Part shown: positions 12,501-24,788 of the stretch, piece after piece
Position numbering within the stretch: position 1 is the first letter of the stretch
Layout of the letters: every line of letters starts with the position of its first letter
Assembly (NCBI GenBank): GCA_030248195.1
Contig: JASAND010008554.1
Coordinates: 1-64,000 of the forward strand
DNA: 64,000 bases
DNA from: Trissonchulus latispiculum
Taxonomy: Eukaryota; Nematoda; Enoplea; Enoplida; Ironidae
Direction: 5' to 3'
Position numbers and translations under genes: made by a program
Notes under the pieces: model-generated
What the model was told of the DNA's origin: nothing
What the model saw: only the letters and a program-made list of their open reading frames with translations
The model's database searches: none

Positions 12501-14357
12501 TTAAGATTAAATGCCATAGTGACTGTCATAAGCTTTGGTTTATATATCTTGTATGCGTTTACTTAATGCACCCAGTAAAGACAAACAAGGTTGGACTCAG
12601 CGAAAACGGGTCAAGTTTAGCAAAAACAAGTCAGGGACCTCTGTCCCGTTGTGTATAAGGCTATAGCAGTAAAGACAACAAAAATAACAATGGCAATAAC
12701 AACAACAGTAAAGTCAATTGAAAAATTTAAATTACAATAAGTGACTCAAAAACAAAAACTGAATGCTATTCCAAGTTGTCATCATAAATATATAACTTTA
12801 TAATGAGTTTGCTAACTATGTAACAAAGATAGATTATCGGTTTTTTGAGATATTCGTTTAATTTTAATTTCGGATATGTATCATTGTATCGTTTGATTTC
12901 CCAGTATAGGAAATTCAATTTTCGTCCGATTGGGCTGAGCACTGGGTTTGGTTCTGCCAGAAAGCGAGGAAGAAGTATTTGAAGCCGTTGCGTAATTTTT
13001 CAGTTTTTCTATAAATTACTGTTCTGCTGGCCCGGTTTCACCGGTTTGCAGCTGTTAAACTTTTCCTGATGTTTCAACAGGTTGCAGGCTGATAGCTTCA
13101 TAACAATTTTATGGTTTAGAAAAATTAGCCTTTTAGCTTAATTGTTTTGCCGGACTTCCAGAAAAATAGTGTGCCATTTTATGGCCTGCTCTAGCTCTCA
13201 TATCTTGGCCTTTTTAGTCGGAACTTGAAATTCAACTGTTGGTTCAGTTTCGGTTCAAATAAACTGTATTGTATATTGTATAATAACGTATCTGTACAGT
13301 AGTACAGTCTAGTTCAAAAGGTTGTTGATTACGTAGGTGTGGATTATAAGAAATGGTGATTTAAATTTGGAGGCTCGAAATTAAGATTCTGTTGGTTTAG
13401 GTTTGTTAAGATTCAGTTCGTGCCGTTGGCCACGATTTTCAAAACCTGACCATTTCAAAAGCTATGTACCTATTATAAAAAATAAATTAAATATAATTGA
13501 AATGACTTTTCAGTTCGACGTGGTATCATCAATGACATAAGATTTAGTTAAAATTGTAATCGTTAAAAGCATTAAAGAAATACGTATTATTAAATAATAA
13601 TCTAATCTGTTTAAATTTTCTAATAGGTTTATTAAAGATTAATAGTTTAATCCTAACTTCTGTTTCTTTTGTGCAGACTAATTTTAATAAGCTGCATTTG
13701 ATTTAACGATGTAAGGGGGTGGAAAGGAAGAACGACTAATTAAATACTAAAATAATTGGATACGTAAGTAAAAATAAGTTTATGTTTAGTAAAAATCCCT
13801 ACAATGAATGTACAAAGAAAATAATTATATGTCGCGTTATTGAAATTTTCCGGGGGAAATTTTCTAGTGACATTTTTCGTGGGGGAAAGGTTTCCGTAGG
13901 GAAAATTTTCCGGGGGGAGATTTCTCTAGTGAAATTTTTCCAGGCGAAAAGATTTCACGGAGGAAAATTTTCCCAGACATCGACGTTTGTCGACTCGAGT
14001 CGTTTTGAATCAGGACATGCAGTTTGCGTTGATATACGTCCAAGTGCAATGACGTTTGCAGACGCACGACGCGCGTACACCTGCGAAGTGCGAACGTGAC
14101 TATCAAATCTCCTTGGTGCTTGATGCATAGATTTTTAAAAAGTTTTCCCTTCATAAATTTTATATTAAAAATATTAACCTTTATATAATTAATTATATTA
14201 TATCATTATATTGCAACAATTTCAAACTTTAAGGTTCTCAGTCTTCAAAAAGAAAGGCAAAGCCCAAAGATCCCAAAGGCAATTCATTTCGACGAATTCT
14301 CTTAAATCAGATTTCCGCTCTTCGTATCGGTTTGGTCAGATATCTTGCTTCTTTTCA
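12501..14357. other. Intergenic region upstream of the polycystin gene
   Basis: No coding region is supported. At 13845-13985 a cluster of GGAAAATTTTCC-like palindromic strings (GGGGGAAATTTTC, GGGAAAATTTTCC, GAGGAAAATTTTCCC) recurs about every 30-40 bp. These open a short frame on each strand by symmetry. The stretch just upstream of the first coding exon should contain the promoter, but no convincing TATA box is visible. Confidence 0.35.
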
Positions 14358-14390
14358 GTTGTAGCTTGATGCAATTTTAAAACAATACCA

Positions 14391-17300
14391 ATGCAAAATC
14401 AGGAAAGAACCACAAGTGCTAAAAGCAAAGGTTCTGGTGATTCAAGCAGACCGGATTCCAGACAAGCCTGGAACGATGTTGCACCGAAGTTGTCTGTTCC
14501 TTTTCGAGAAGAGCCCTTATCCTTGGAGCCAGAGGTTAGCTTTGCAAAGAGATGATAGGAGAAATGTCATTTCACAGTTGAAATAGAATAAATGGTCCTC
14601 ACGAAAGCAATAGGTAATAAAAAAGAACTTGTAGAAGAAGTCATATTGCAAATCAAACGCTATCTGTAATGTATCACTTAATGTGTGGAGCCATTTTATT
14701 AACTTTCCAAATTAATCTTTACTTTGTTTCTGGAACTGTCATTATACAGTTCATGTTTATTTGCTTTAGTCATTGAAAAATAACATCCATGTTGTTCCTC
14801 GTACCATTGCCATGGCGGACCAAATTCAGCCACCGAAAATTAGCTTCATTGCAAAGGTCAAGTCGTGTAAGTTTTTCCAACCTTGTCAATTTTTTAAAAT
14901 TGCACCCATAACAAAAGAGAGATGACGAAAAGTGAGTAGCTAGCTATGTAGGCTAATTTTCTATTTTTGATTCAGTATGACGGTACCCAAGAGAATATAA
15001 AAGGAAAAGACACTCAGCACTTCCTAGTGTTTTAAGCGTGCGAGATGCAGATGCCCAACATTTTGAGACCGAAATCTAGGGAGCGGAGGGAGCAACTTAC
15101 CGTTGTTAACCATATGTTTATATGCGTTTGAAGCAAAACGATTCTGATTGGCTAATCACCTACCTTATGTTAAAATTAATTAATTGGGGCACTCCCCCCC
15201 CCGAGATCCCTTAATGTGACGAGCATCTCGCAAGCTTAAAACACTAGGCAGGGCTGAGTGTCTCACTCTTCCTTTTATAGACTCTTGGCGCATCCGTATG
15301 TCCCTCGTATTGAGGGATCACCAATTCAGACCTGGCTACGCTTTCCCCCCTAGTCGAAAAAGGATTAGTTCATGTCCATCGATTGCAGTTGCCCCAATAG
15401 ATGTCAGATAATGTAACTTCCTCTTCCTGTGCAGGGTATACTTATGCCATATGGAGTGCAATAAAGAGATCCAATTATTATGAAACAGTTTTCAACAAAA
15501 TATCAAAGTAGCGCAGGTAAACTAGATCAAAGTACATATTTTACTCAAAACTCAGCACTTCCAAAGGTTCCCAAACTGTGACTTCTCTTTCGGTTTCATC
15601 ATTCAAAAAGAACCGTTTGAGATTTTGCTTTAATTACTATATTCTCATTTCCTGATATTAGATATATCTCCTTCCTCGCAAACGCGGGTCTGTAGGTTAA
15701 AATCTCAACCTTCGTGCAAACTGGGAACATTTGTATCATGGTTACGGAAATCTGAAAATGTCTAAAACAGGTCTTACTGTTGGGCAGGACGGCAGAACCA
15801 TTCATTTTTATTATTTTGCTTTGCTTTTGCTGGTTTGGTTATTATTGGTTTGGTTTGGTTTATATAACCCCTTAATTCCTGCCACTTAACCACGCTCTAA
15901 ATATCCATCTTCTCCCTTCTTTGGTTAGTTTTCGGTTGTGTATGATTAAATATTTACTCGATCAACAGATTGCATTGAAAGATATTTTGTTCTACCTGCA
16001 TCTGGCTGAAGCTAGTAAATTGTTTCAAAGGGGGATACTCACATAAACTGTTCAAAACAGTATTAAAAAGGACATTAATACAAAAAAGTTGGATTTTGCA
16101 CAAAATTTGATACAACGGACATTCATCTAGTACTTACCAAAAAATCCCAGTTAGAATAAATAGCTCACATTACTGATGCAATTAAGTGCCGCATGGCACT
16201 CGATGTAATTAATGGCCACAGGCCATAGATATAATTACTGGCCATATGGCCTTAGATGCAATTATTGGCTTCACGCCACCGATATAACTACTGACTATCC
16301 AACCATTGTGCAATCTGGCTTTTTGCCATCGATGAAGTTACTGGCCACAGGCCATAGATATATATAATTATATTAATGATATAATGGCGGAATGTTTTTG
16401 TTTTTGTTTTTACTTGCATGCATACACTAAACAACACGTGTGTATGGGACCACAGGGCAGAAACGCTTTTCAATACCTTTTTACTCCGGGTTCAAAAGTC
16501 CTAAAGCTGCAACTAGTATGTCGGTACGCCACTGACGACGCCCGCCGAATACTAGTATCAGTCTGGCAGAGTGGTCAGCGAGTGAATGCACCTAACTCGT
16601 ATGAATGTGTCTGTAGCACATCGTAGTATCTGTTATCCATCGTACTGAGTAACACTAACTAATGTACAGTTTAATACATAATCGTTAAGACTCGCTTGAA
16701 GCGTCCTTACATGACATAAATACGGGATACATAAACTCCTAGAAAACACCTATCTACGAATCTCTCTCTATCTTCAACAGTCCAACTGCTTTTCTTTTTG
16801 TTTCAGTTTTTAGCTCACAGAAGAGTTCGGATCAGCGTGAGATCTACATTAAGACGACGCTACGGGAATTGATCATCTACATAATTTTCTTGGTTGACTT
16901 GTGCGTCAGTAAGTCAAAACTATGTGCATTGTAGAAGGATATTAAATTCAAATCTTTGTCTGCAAAAAGTTGGGTTGGGTTGGTAAGCTGAGAATAATCA
17001 GAGTGGAGTTCATAGCTCTCAAGCACTCGGAAGACTTGAAGTAGGCTTCATGCCCGAGTCCTCTTTTTGTGACGTGCAGGAGAGTGTATTCCTATTTCCT
17101 ATTTGCAGTGACATTTGGTATGGCCTCAACTGCGCAATATTACTACACCAAGGTGATGAGTGAGCTATTCCTGGACACTGAAACGGAGGCGTTTTCTAAG
17201 ACATTTCGCGGAATGACTCGAATAGAAGATTTCTGGGATGTAAGCAGAATCTCCCTTTTCTTTTACCCACTGTAGCTTGTATTCAAAAAGTCAATATTGT

Positions 17301-20300
17301 TGGTTACGAAAAATTTGTCTGCCGTTGGCGTGATATTAATCTGTAATGATGAGATTTTTCTATAGAATGTATATGTTTCTATGGCTTCTCAGGTTGCGTT
17401 TGATTTACACATTCCTTTCGTTATAATTTGCTTTTGTGAGTCATAATTTCTCCAAATGTATTCAGCTATTGCTGTTACAGTTCGCCTATGGGCCGTTGCT
17501 TGAGGGACTGTACTGGGAAAAATGGTACGATGGATCCAATGTAACTGATGAAAATCTAGGATTCATTTTTTATGAAAATAAGGTAAAATGAAGAATAATG
17601 TGTATGTGACAGCTAATATACCAAAGACAACCATACATGTACTTGGGGGGGTTTCACCCCCCAGACCTGGAGTTTACCCTCCCAGAGGGGTCTCTCACCC
17701 CCCCACAAATCCGGATTTTTCCGGTTTTTTGGGCAAAAGACCGGAAAAATCTGGTTTTCCGGCGGCCTTGGGTCGCCGGCTCACCCTCACCCCGGAATTT
17801 CCCCTCCTGCACATGTCTGGTGACAACTAAGCCTAATTCTTTATTACATAATTACGATTCATCCTTTAGTATTGTACTCAGTAGTTATAGACTGTGTGTT
17901 ATTTTGAGTTTCATTATTATGTAACTGTGTCATTTTGCTGCGTAAGATTTTTCTCTGGGTCGAATGGTAAGCTCTTGTTTAGTTGCTCGGGCTTCCAAGA
18001 CTTCGTCAACTGCGGGTTCGGAGTGACTCCTGCGTTGTTCCTGATGCATTCGAACGAGAGATTAAGGAGTGCTTTGATGCGTACAATGAAATGGCCGAAG
18101 ACCACGCCGATTTTGGCTTGGGTGATAGAAACGGAACTGCGTACGTGCAATGTTCTCAGTATAATTTTGTGTTCGAAAAGTGTGAAACCCGTAAAAAAGT
18201 AAACTCATATTCTTTTCACCTTGCTTAGAACAAGAGTACATAATAACTAAGAGTGTGACAATCGTCACACTTTAGTTATCAGCTGGCAGACATCATCTGC
18301 ACAATAACGGCTGACCCCCACAACTGAGTGCCCACCCACCCAGTACACACAATTGTGTACGCTCACTCGCTCTGTGTTTACGTGTCGAAGCTACATAGCA
18401 AGCAGTACTAGTCTGTTCGCGTAAATTGTGTCTGCATGTAGCCACAACACGGAAGCGTAGCGAGCAAAAACGTTTGAAGCGAAGGTGCTTAGAGGTGGGG
18501 TCAGCCGTTATTGTGCAGATGATGTCTGCCAGCTGATGACGAAGAGTGTGAAGTTTGTTATTAGTTACTTTATGTTAAGCTTTAGTTATTATGTACTCTT
18601 GATCTGAATTCATATGTAAAAAAATGAATTTACCAGAGCCTTTAAGTGTAATTGTACCTTATAAACTCTAAATCTCGTCACTGTCTAGCCGTTGTTCAGA
18701 TCTTTAGCATTATGGACTGGAACAGTGTGTTCAAATTGTCTTTGTGACCAAATGTCGTTGCCAAATTTTTTTCAATTTAGATGGCATTATCAGAGTGAAG
18801 AAACTTTGGACGCAGGAACTTTCTGGGGTAAGCTGGCTACTTATCAAGGAGGTGGATTTGTTCAAGACTTGGCCTCTACCAAAGCCAAAACTGTGGAAAT
18901 ATTGGATCGACTGAAAGCTGGAAGATGGTTGGATCGAGCAACCAGGGTTCTCTTTGTTGATTTCACCGTCTACAATGCCAATATCAACCTGTTCTGTGTT
19001 GTCAAGTATGCAACTAAGACAAACTTATTATTCTGATTAGGTCTGTAAAACGTTTGCTCACCTGCATCTCTACTGGCTTCTTCCTTGCAAGGACTGTACA
19101 GTAGATAGTGTTATCTGATTAACTATTATGTTTAACAGTCACTGTTTAAAGATTATTATTTATTACGTATTATTATAAAATATGATTTCCGGTACAGTAC
19201 TTTACTAAGACAACTGTTTGGTTTGTTAGACAAGTTCTTACGGGGAGACAACATTTTAAGTTTGTTTTAAACTATGAACTTGAGAATTGTTTATTATTTT
19301 TCTATCGTCGTATGTGTCATAAAGGGTGATCTAATATTTCAGGCTAGTTTTGGAGTTTCCGCCAACTGGCGGAGTTATTCCAACTTGGACCATTCGTACG
19401 GTCAAACTTATTCGATATGTAGACACTTTTGATTATTTCTGTTTGGCTTGCGAAGGTTTGTTTAAATTTTATTTTGTTTTATACTGACAGAAAACAGTAT
19501 TTTAATATTTCGCTGAGCTAATGCAATTAAGTATGCGTGGTCAATTTCGCCTTCATTGATTAATTTTATGATTCCACAATTCCCTGGTTTTTTATTTATA
19601 CCTGTATTTTAGGAATATTTTGCGCATTCATTCTTTACTACCTAATGGAAGAGTTGTGGGATATCAGAAAATTAAGGACTGCATACTTCAAGGAGTTTTG
19701 GAACGTCTTGGATTGTGTTGTCCTTTTGGTATACGATTCTTTTTCTCATGTGTAACCTGGTAAATGTTATACTCTAGCTCTGGAAATTTAGAACCCAAAT
19801 TTATTAAAACCTTTTTGACTGTTATGTTTATATTTCAAACTTTCTATTTTAATGTTCACAATTTTATTTAGATAGCTATCTGTGCCATCGCATTCTCCGC
19901 GTACCGTCAGGTCATGGTCGATGAAAAGTTGGATGCCCTTCTGCACAATTCTGAGCAATATGCAAACTTTGAATTTCTTAGCTTCGCCCAAACTCGTTTT
20001 AACGACGCAGTTGGGGTTATGGTATTTGTGGCCTGGATTAAGGTACAGTGGTACAGATATTTAACTCAAAACGGCAACGAAACTTACTTTTCTCTCATAA
20101 CGTTTACTTTGATGTAACGTAAAGTCAACGTCAAATCTCGACAGTAATCTCGTACTGTAACTCGATCCCTAACATGTTTTAAACTCAAAATTTGTTTTTG
20201 CTGTTTCTGTTACTCATTTTTCAGATATTCAAATACATATCTTTCAATAAAACCATGAACCAACTGAGTTCAACGCTGTCTCGTTGCGCCAAAGATATCG

Positions 20301-23300
20301 GAGGATTTGCTGTCATGTTTTTCATCTTTTTCTTCGCCTATGCACAGCTTGGCTATTTGATTTTTGGAACTCAAGTCAAAGATTTCTCTACGTTCTATGA
20401 TTCTGTGTAAGATTTGTTTATAGGAATTGATTGACAGATTAGCATATTATTATATTAATGAAGCGTATTAATATATACTTCTCTATATTGTCAAGCTTTT
20501 TGATATAATTTGAATTCATTCCATTTAGCATGCTTCGTTGAAATTTGCTGTTTAGATTTACTCTTCTGCGTACGATCCTTGGCGATTTCAATTTCCATGA
20601 ACTGGAGCAAGCCAATCGTGTTCTTGGTCCAATATTCTTCATTACATACGTTTTCTTCGTCTTCTTTGTTCTTTTGGTAAATATCACATCCTGTATATTC
20701 CATCCAAAATAACTTTGGAATGAATTTGATACCAATCTAATTGATTATGTCGTTTTGTTTTAGAAAATGCAACAAGACATTGACTTAATTGATCTTTGTT
20801 CACTCACAGAATGATATGTTAAGTTAAAGTTGCACAGTGAAAACGTCATTTATAGGAACTGAGAAACTTGGTTTCTGCTTATAGAATATGTTCCTCGCAA
20901 TCATCAACGATACCTATGCGGAAGTAAAGGCTGAACTGGCCCAGCAGAAGAGCGAATTCGAATTGGCCGACTATTTCAGACGGGTAATTTTGTGCACTGG
21001 AATCAGAAGTTTATCTCAATTTCTGTTTCTGTACACACTAAATCTTCAATTGTATAGGGTACGGTTTGTACAAAGTTGATATTTGTTGTTATGTGTTACA
21101 TGTTTACTTGTTTCAGGGCTACCAAAATATGCTTCGCAAGTTGAAACTGAAAAAGGACAGGATTTTGGACATTTCTCAGGCTCTAGAAGCAGCCGATGTC
21201 AATAATGACTCAAACATTGACTTTGACGAGTGGAGACAGCAACTGAAACAGTAATTTGAAATAAATTCTATTTACAAAGAACCCTATTTAATTTTATCCT
21301 ATTGAACAGTAACCAATGCACTGTTACTAAAATTAAAATTAAATTTCGATTTTCGTTTTAACGCAGTTTATTTTTCTTAAGTTTCTAAAAATATTTGTAA
21401 AATTATTTTTAGACGTGGCTATGCTGAGCAGGAGATTGAAACATTGTTTGCTCGTTATGATCTTGATGGCGATAGAAAACTGGATAGCGAAGAACAGGCG
21501 AGAATTCGAAAGGAGATTGAGAGGGCTGCGGTAAGCGTTGCACTCAAGAAACCTCAAAAACATTCTGGAAGAGCTACAGGTCTGGGGGTAAACCCCACCG
21601 CCGAAAAGCCCCAAGCGCATGTCTCGTTCCAATTCTTCAGTGTATTAAGTTACCTCCGAATCTCGGTTTATGATATTCCAAAAACGTCTGTCCAGATTCA
21701 AGAAACAATACATTGTTTTGAATGCAATTCAGTTTTTTATGTTTAAACGATCCTGTTGAAACGATCCTGCTTATAAACGATCCTGCTTATTGCTTCTGTA
21801 ACAAGCAGCTTTTCGGAACAGCTAGGTAATAGGTATAGCCAGAGTTGGAGATGGACACATTTTTCTTGACCGCGACCGCCCCGCGACCGCAGTAGTCATG
21901 ACCGCGACCGCAGCCCGCATGCTAATTGTGTGACCTCAAAATTTTGAGTTAGTGAGCTTTAAATCCGTGTAAAAAGTCCACTTACTCGCATATTTAAGAT
22001 ATGTATTTTCCCTATTTTTCGATCGCGTAACTGAAATTGTAAAAGGATTTGATTTTTGTAATGGTTATTTTCTCTGAAATTGTTTAATAAACAAACAAGC
22101 TCATTATTTTGAGGGAAACAAATTTTTTTCCTATTTTGTTCATAATTTTAAAGTTTGGACGCTTATTTTTCCCAAATCAAATGATCAAACTCAAACCCCT
22201 GGAAAATGGTCCGCGGCGACTGTCCCAACGCGTGTGCCAAGCCGCTTTCCAATTAATTGCATGAGTTCAGAGAAATTCGTGTTCAAAGCAATCCAATTGC
22301 CATTTTTAAAATTTCACATTTTTGTTGCTGAGTTTACTGGTTAGGCAGAAATGCCAGCTAGAGCTCTCCGTTGGGATAACATGAATTGTAGGAGTACAAA
22401 TGTGGCCAATTCTTGACTACCGACCTGTATTCTTGAAGCTGTCAAAATCTGACAAAATTAGATTTTTCGAAAAATGGTCCTTTTTTGACTCAAAAAGTTT
22501 TTGGCGTTACCATTGAAATCGTAAGGAGTCAAAGCATACTCGAAACAACAAAGTTGTTGGTATTGGTAAGAGCATTCGAATGACCTTAGGTTTGTAGGAA
22601 GGGTGACTCATTTTGCTGGTCCCGCAAAATGAAAAATTTTCTAAAATCAAATTAGACAGAATTAGAAATAAACAAATTTGAACAAATTTCGGTAAGGACT
22701 ACCGTAAGGACTGACAGTTTGTACAGCTTGTCCACCCAACAGGCAAAGCATTTAACGTAGTAAAACAAAATGAAGAATAAATATAAACCTGAAGATTCGT
22801 CCAGAGGACCATTTATGGCAATGGAAATACGTAAAATATTTTGGAAAAATTGAAAATTTTTGCTACAAATTGGCCCAAATTGCGAAGATTTGATGGAAAT
22901 TTGCGGTCATTGCGGTCAAGAAAATTTGACCACGACCGCGACCGCCCGCGGGTACCCGCGGGTACCCGCGGGTACCCGCGACCGCGTCCAACTCTGGGTA
23001 TAGCAACTCTACGAGCATATAGCTTGCAATGATTGAATACAATGACGGAAGCAATTTCAAAAGATAATTTCAGATTTTTATAGTTTAAGGTTGTTACAGC
23101 TTCGGCTATCTGACCAAGTTCATTTTCGCTATCTATCACAATTTTAATTTTAATTTTACTGGACTAACGAAAGCTATGCACAACAAAAATTATGACGTTA
23201 ACGGAAATTTGTTCGATGTCTTTGTTTTCAGAGTCATTTAGAGAGAGATGTGGATCTTCCCAGTCCATCGCGTCCCAGAACCGCGAAGAGTATGGATCGA

Positions 23301-23380
23301 TTTTCTGATTTTGATGATCCCATAGAAGGAGTGGTTGGAAAGGGTCGCCATCATGGATTAGATATGGAAGAATATAATGT
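14391..23380 (+). CDS. pkd-2: Polycystin-2 type TRP cation channel, 16 exons, C-terminus missing from the window
   Basis: Exons: 14391-14534, 14770-14866, 16807-16908, 17109-17239, 17481-17582, 17983-18158, 18781-19005, 19343-19455, 19613-19728, 19872-20042, 20225-20406, 20556-20676, 20885-20983, 21117-21250, 21413-21530, 23232-23380. They join without a frame break into 726 codons. The family forms calcium-permeable channels of cilia and ER membranes, often with polycystin-1. Landmarks in order: [10 protein letters not shown] (first membrane span), [24 protein letters not shown] and [16 protein letters not shown] of the large extracellular polycystin domain, [37 protein letters not shown], the pore [25 protein letters not shown], and an EF-hand [12 protein letters not shown]. 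An AG at 14357-14358 lies 32 nt before the ATG. The last exon ends in phase 2 at GT; the expected coiled-coil exon is not found downstream. Unspliced, the frame stops one codon past the donor. Confidence 0.95.
14982..15300. repeat. Inverted-repeat element in polycystin intron 2
   Basis: The left arm, about 14982-15050, and right arm, about 15228-15300, are imperfect reverse complements. Both contain CTAGTGTTTTAAGC, GCGAGATGC, GACACTCAGC and TATAAAAGGAA in mirror order. The loop is about 180 bp and holds a C-run at 15187-15196. The outward TATAAAAGGA motifs look like TATA boxes but are probably just part of the arms. It is likely a small MITE; no target duplication was identified. Confidence 0.6.
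16175..16365. repeat. Minisatellite of about 27-bp units
   Basis: About six diverged units in polycystin intron 2. Each combines an ATATAATTACT-type half with a short palindrome such as GGCCACAGGCC, GGCCATATGGCC or GCCGCATGGC. The palindrome changes between units while the spacer is kept, so the units can pair both as direct repeats and as small hairpins. Confidence 0.65.
17640..17825. repeat. GC-rich hairpin block in polycystin intron 5
   Basis: An island of GC-rich sequence in an AT-rich intron. It holds GGGGGGGTTTCACCCCCC and an ATCCGG/CCGGAT-type palindromic core (AATCCGGATTTTTCCGG). The open frames across it arise from composition. It is probably a fragment of an inserted element, but I could not define its ends. 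Confidence 0.4.
18279..18536. mobile_element. Small hairpin MITE in polycystin intron 6
   Basis: Arms of about 41 bp begin TCAGCTGGCAGACATCATCT and are repeated in reverse complement, ending at 18536. They are separated by about 175 bp. The arms are identical or nearly so, which suggests recent origin. There is no coding capacity and no certain target duplication. Confidence 0.65.
21840..22996. mobile_element. hAT-type MITE in polycystin intron 15
   Basis: The element begins CAGAGTTGGA and ends TCCAACTCTG. It is flanked by perfect 8-bp duplications GGTATAGC at 21832-21839 and 22997-23004. Eight-base duplication with CAG-type ends is the hAT signature. Both ends carry CGACCGCGACCGC-like subterminal repeats, and the right end also has repeats of CGCGGGTACC. 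At 1157 bp with no transposase, it is non-autonomous. Confidence 0.85.
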
Positions 23381-24110
23381 GTAAGAGTCTTAAAATTCAA
23401 AACTCCTATTTTTCATTAGTCTTTCATGTTTCACCGTTGCTTCTTTAACTAGTGGTGATTAGAGCTGAGTTGATGCTGCTTTGTGTGTTTTGTTGGAAGG
23501 GGGGGGCTAAAAATGTTTTTGGGTTTGGGTGAAAAGAAGGGAAATGGGAAAGGAGAAGGAATTCATATTAAGAGTGGTGGAGAGAGAGACACATGGGTGG
23601 CCCATTATGTGTAGTAAAAGTATGATCAGAGAGGAGAAGGAATGCTTTTATTTTGTTAAGGTAAATGTTTGTTTAGCTTAAGAAGAGGGAGACGAATCGC
23701 TGGAATTGGCAAGTTGTCGGTATTGAGATGGAGGATGGAAAAGATTAAAATGAAAAGGAAAGAAATGGGTAAATTTAGATGGTGTAAAAGGGAAAGAATA
23801 AAGGAAAAAAATAATAAAAATTGGTTAGGTTAAGGAAAAAGAGAAATTTAATGAAAAAAAGGTTGGTTGAATGTGGGGGGGGGGAAGGATTTTAGTGAGG
23901 TAGGTTGGGTGGTGAGGGGGGAGGATGCATGGAAGTGCGGAGAATGTGAGGGGAGGGAGGATGAGAATGAAAGAGAGGGGGAGTGTAGAGGGGAAGGTGA
24001 GAATGATGTTGTGGGTAAATGTGATAAGAGGAGAATGGTTGATGAGAGCGGTGTGGGATGAGGGGGGGGAAGGGGGGGAAGGGAAGGGAAGGAAGAAGTG
24101 GTTACGAGTT
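23381..24110 (+). repeat. Purine-rich low-complexity tract
   Basis: From about 23480 to 24110 the plus strand is dominated by G and A, with G runs up to ten bases (23876-23885) and GGGGGGAAGGGGGG near 24063. Frames across it are compositional. It starts just past the last visible polycystin exon and could form triplex or quadruplex structures. Confidence 0.6.
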
Positions 24111-24788
24111 CAGCTTCAGTTTACAGTACAGCAATTTACTCCTAAGTACTATGGGTCTCGTGGAGAGACACGGCGCATACAGTATACTAATTTAAAAGAT
24201 TAACAAGTCAAGACTAAGACAACTGGGTTCCCTGGGGAACACTATTACTAGAGGGTCTCGTGGAGAGACACGGCAAACTCAGACAGCCTTTAGGGCCCTG
24301 TGGAAGGGCACAGTCTTCCACAGAAGGCAAAGTGACATGGAGATAGGAACCGGCGACATTGTGGAAATATGATATCACTAAGTGGATTAAAGTGTACAGA
24401 AAAAGGCAAGTTGATGGCAGTTAAACTAGAACGTGCACTCTATTAGAAGCGAATCGAAACTGTAGTGACGACGACCCCAAAAACAAAAGAAAAGTTAAAC
24501 TTTTATATGATGAATTGACGTAAGTAAAACGGAACTACAATAACTGGGGCATAACGAAAAAAGGTTACACCCAAACTTTGTAGGTTGTTTGGACAAAGAC
24601 TGAAATGTTTTAAAGTTAAATTAGAAGAAATTTTAAAAGAAAGAAACTTGTTTGGGGGGGTTGTTGTTGTCACCCTGTCACATTTGCCTCCTCTAGAAGA
24701 AAAAGCGTCCTCGCGTACAAAATAGTGTGAAAACAGTGGAAAGAGTAAAAAATGAGGTAATTGGAGAGTCAGACAGGTGGTAATTGAA
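24111..24788. other. Flank of the retroelement, possible terminal region
   Basis: The motif GGGTCTCGTGGAGAGACACG occurs twice, near 24150 and 24255. A related hairpin-like GGGCCCTGTGGAAGGGCACAG lies at 24290. This could be the 3' terminal region of the minus-strand retroelement, but I could not match it to a second copy near 31.1-31.6 kb, so no LTR pair is claimed. Confidence 0.3.

Noticed and set aside
16200..16365. Possible CRISPR-like array of palindromic repeats
   Set aside because: Units are contiguous, diverged and without unique spacers in a eukaryotic intron; it is a minisatellite.
22813..23139. Frames with Arg/Gly/Pro-rich repeats in three registers
   Set aside because: They arise from the CGCGGGTACC tandem repeat at the end of the hAT MITE.
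23867..24203. Gly/Glu/Arg-rich plus-strand frames
   Set aside because: They result from the purine-rich tract; composition alone opens them.
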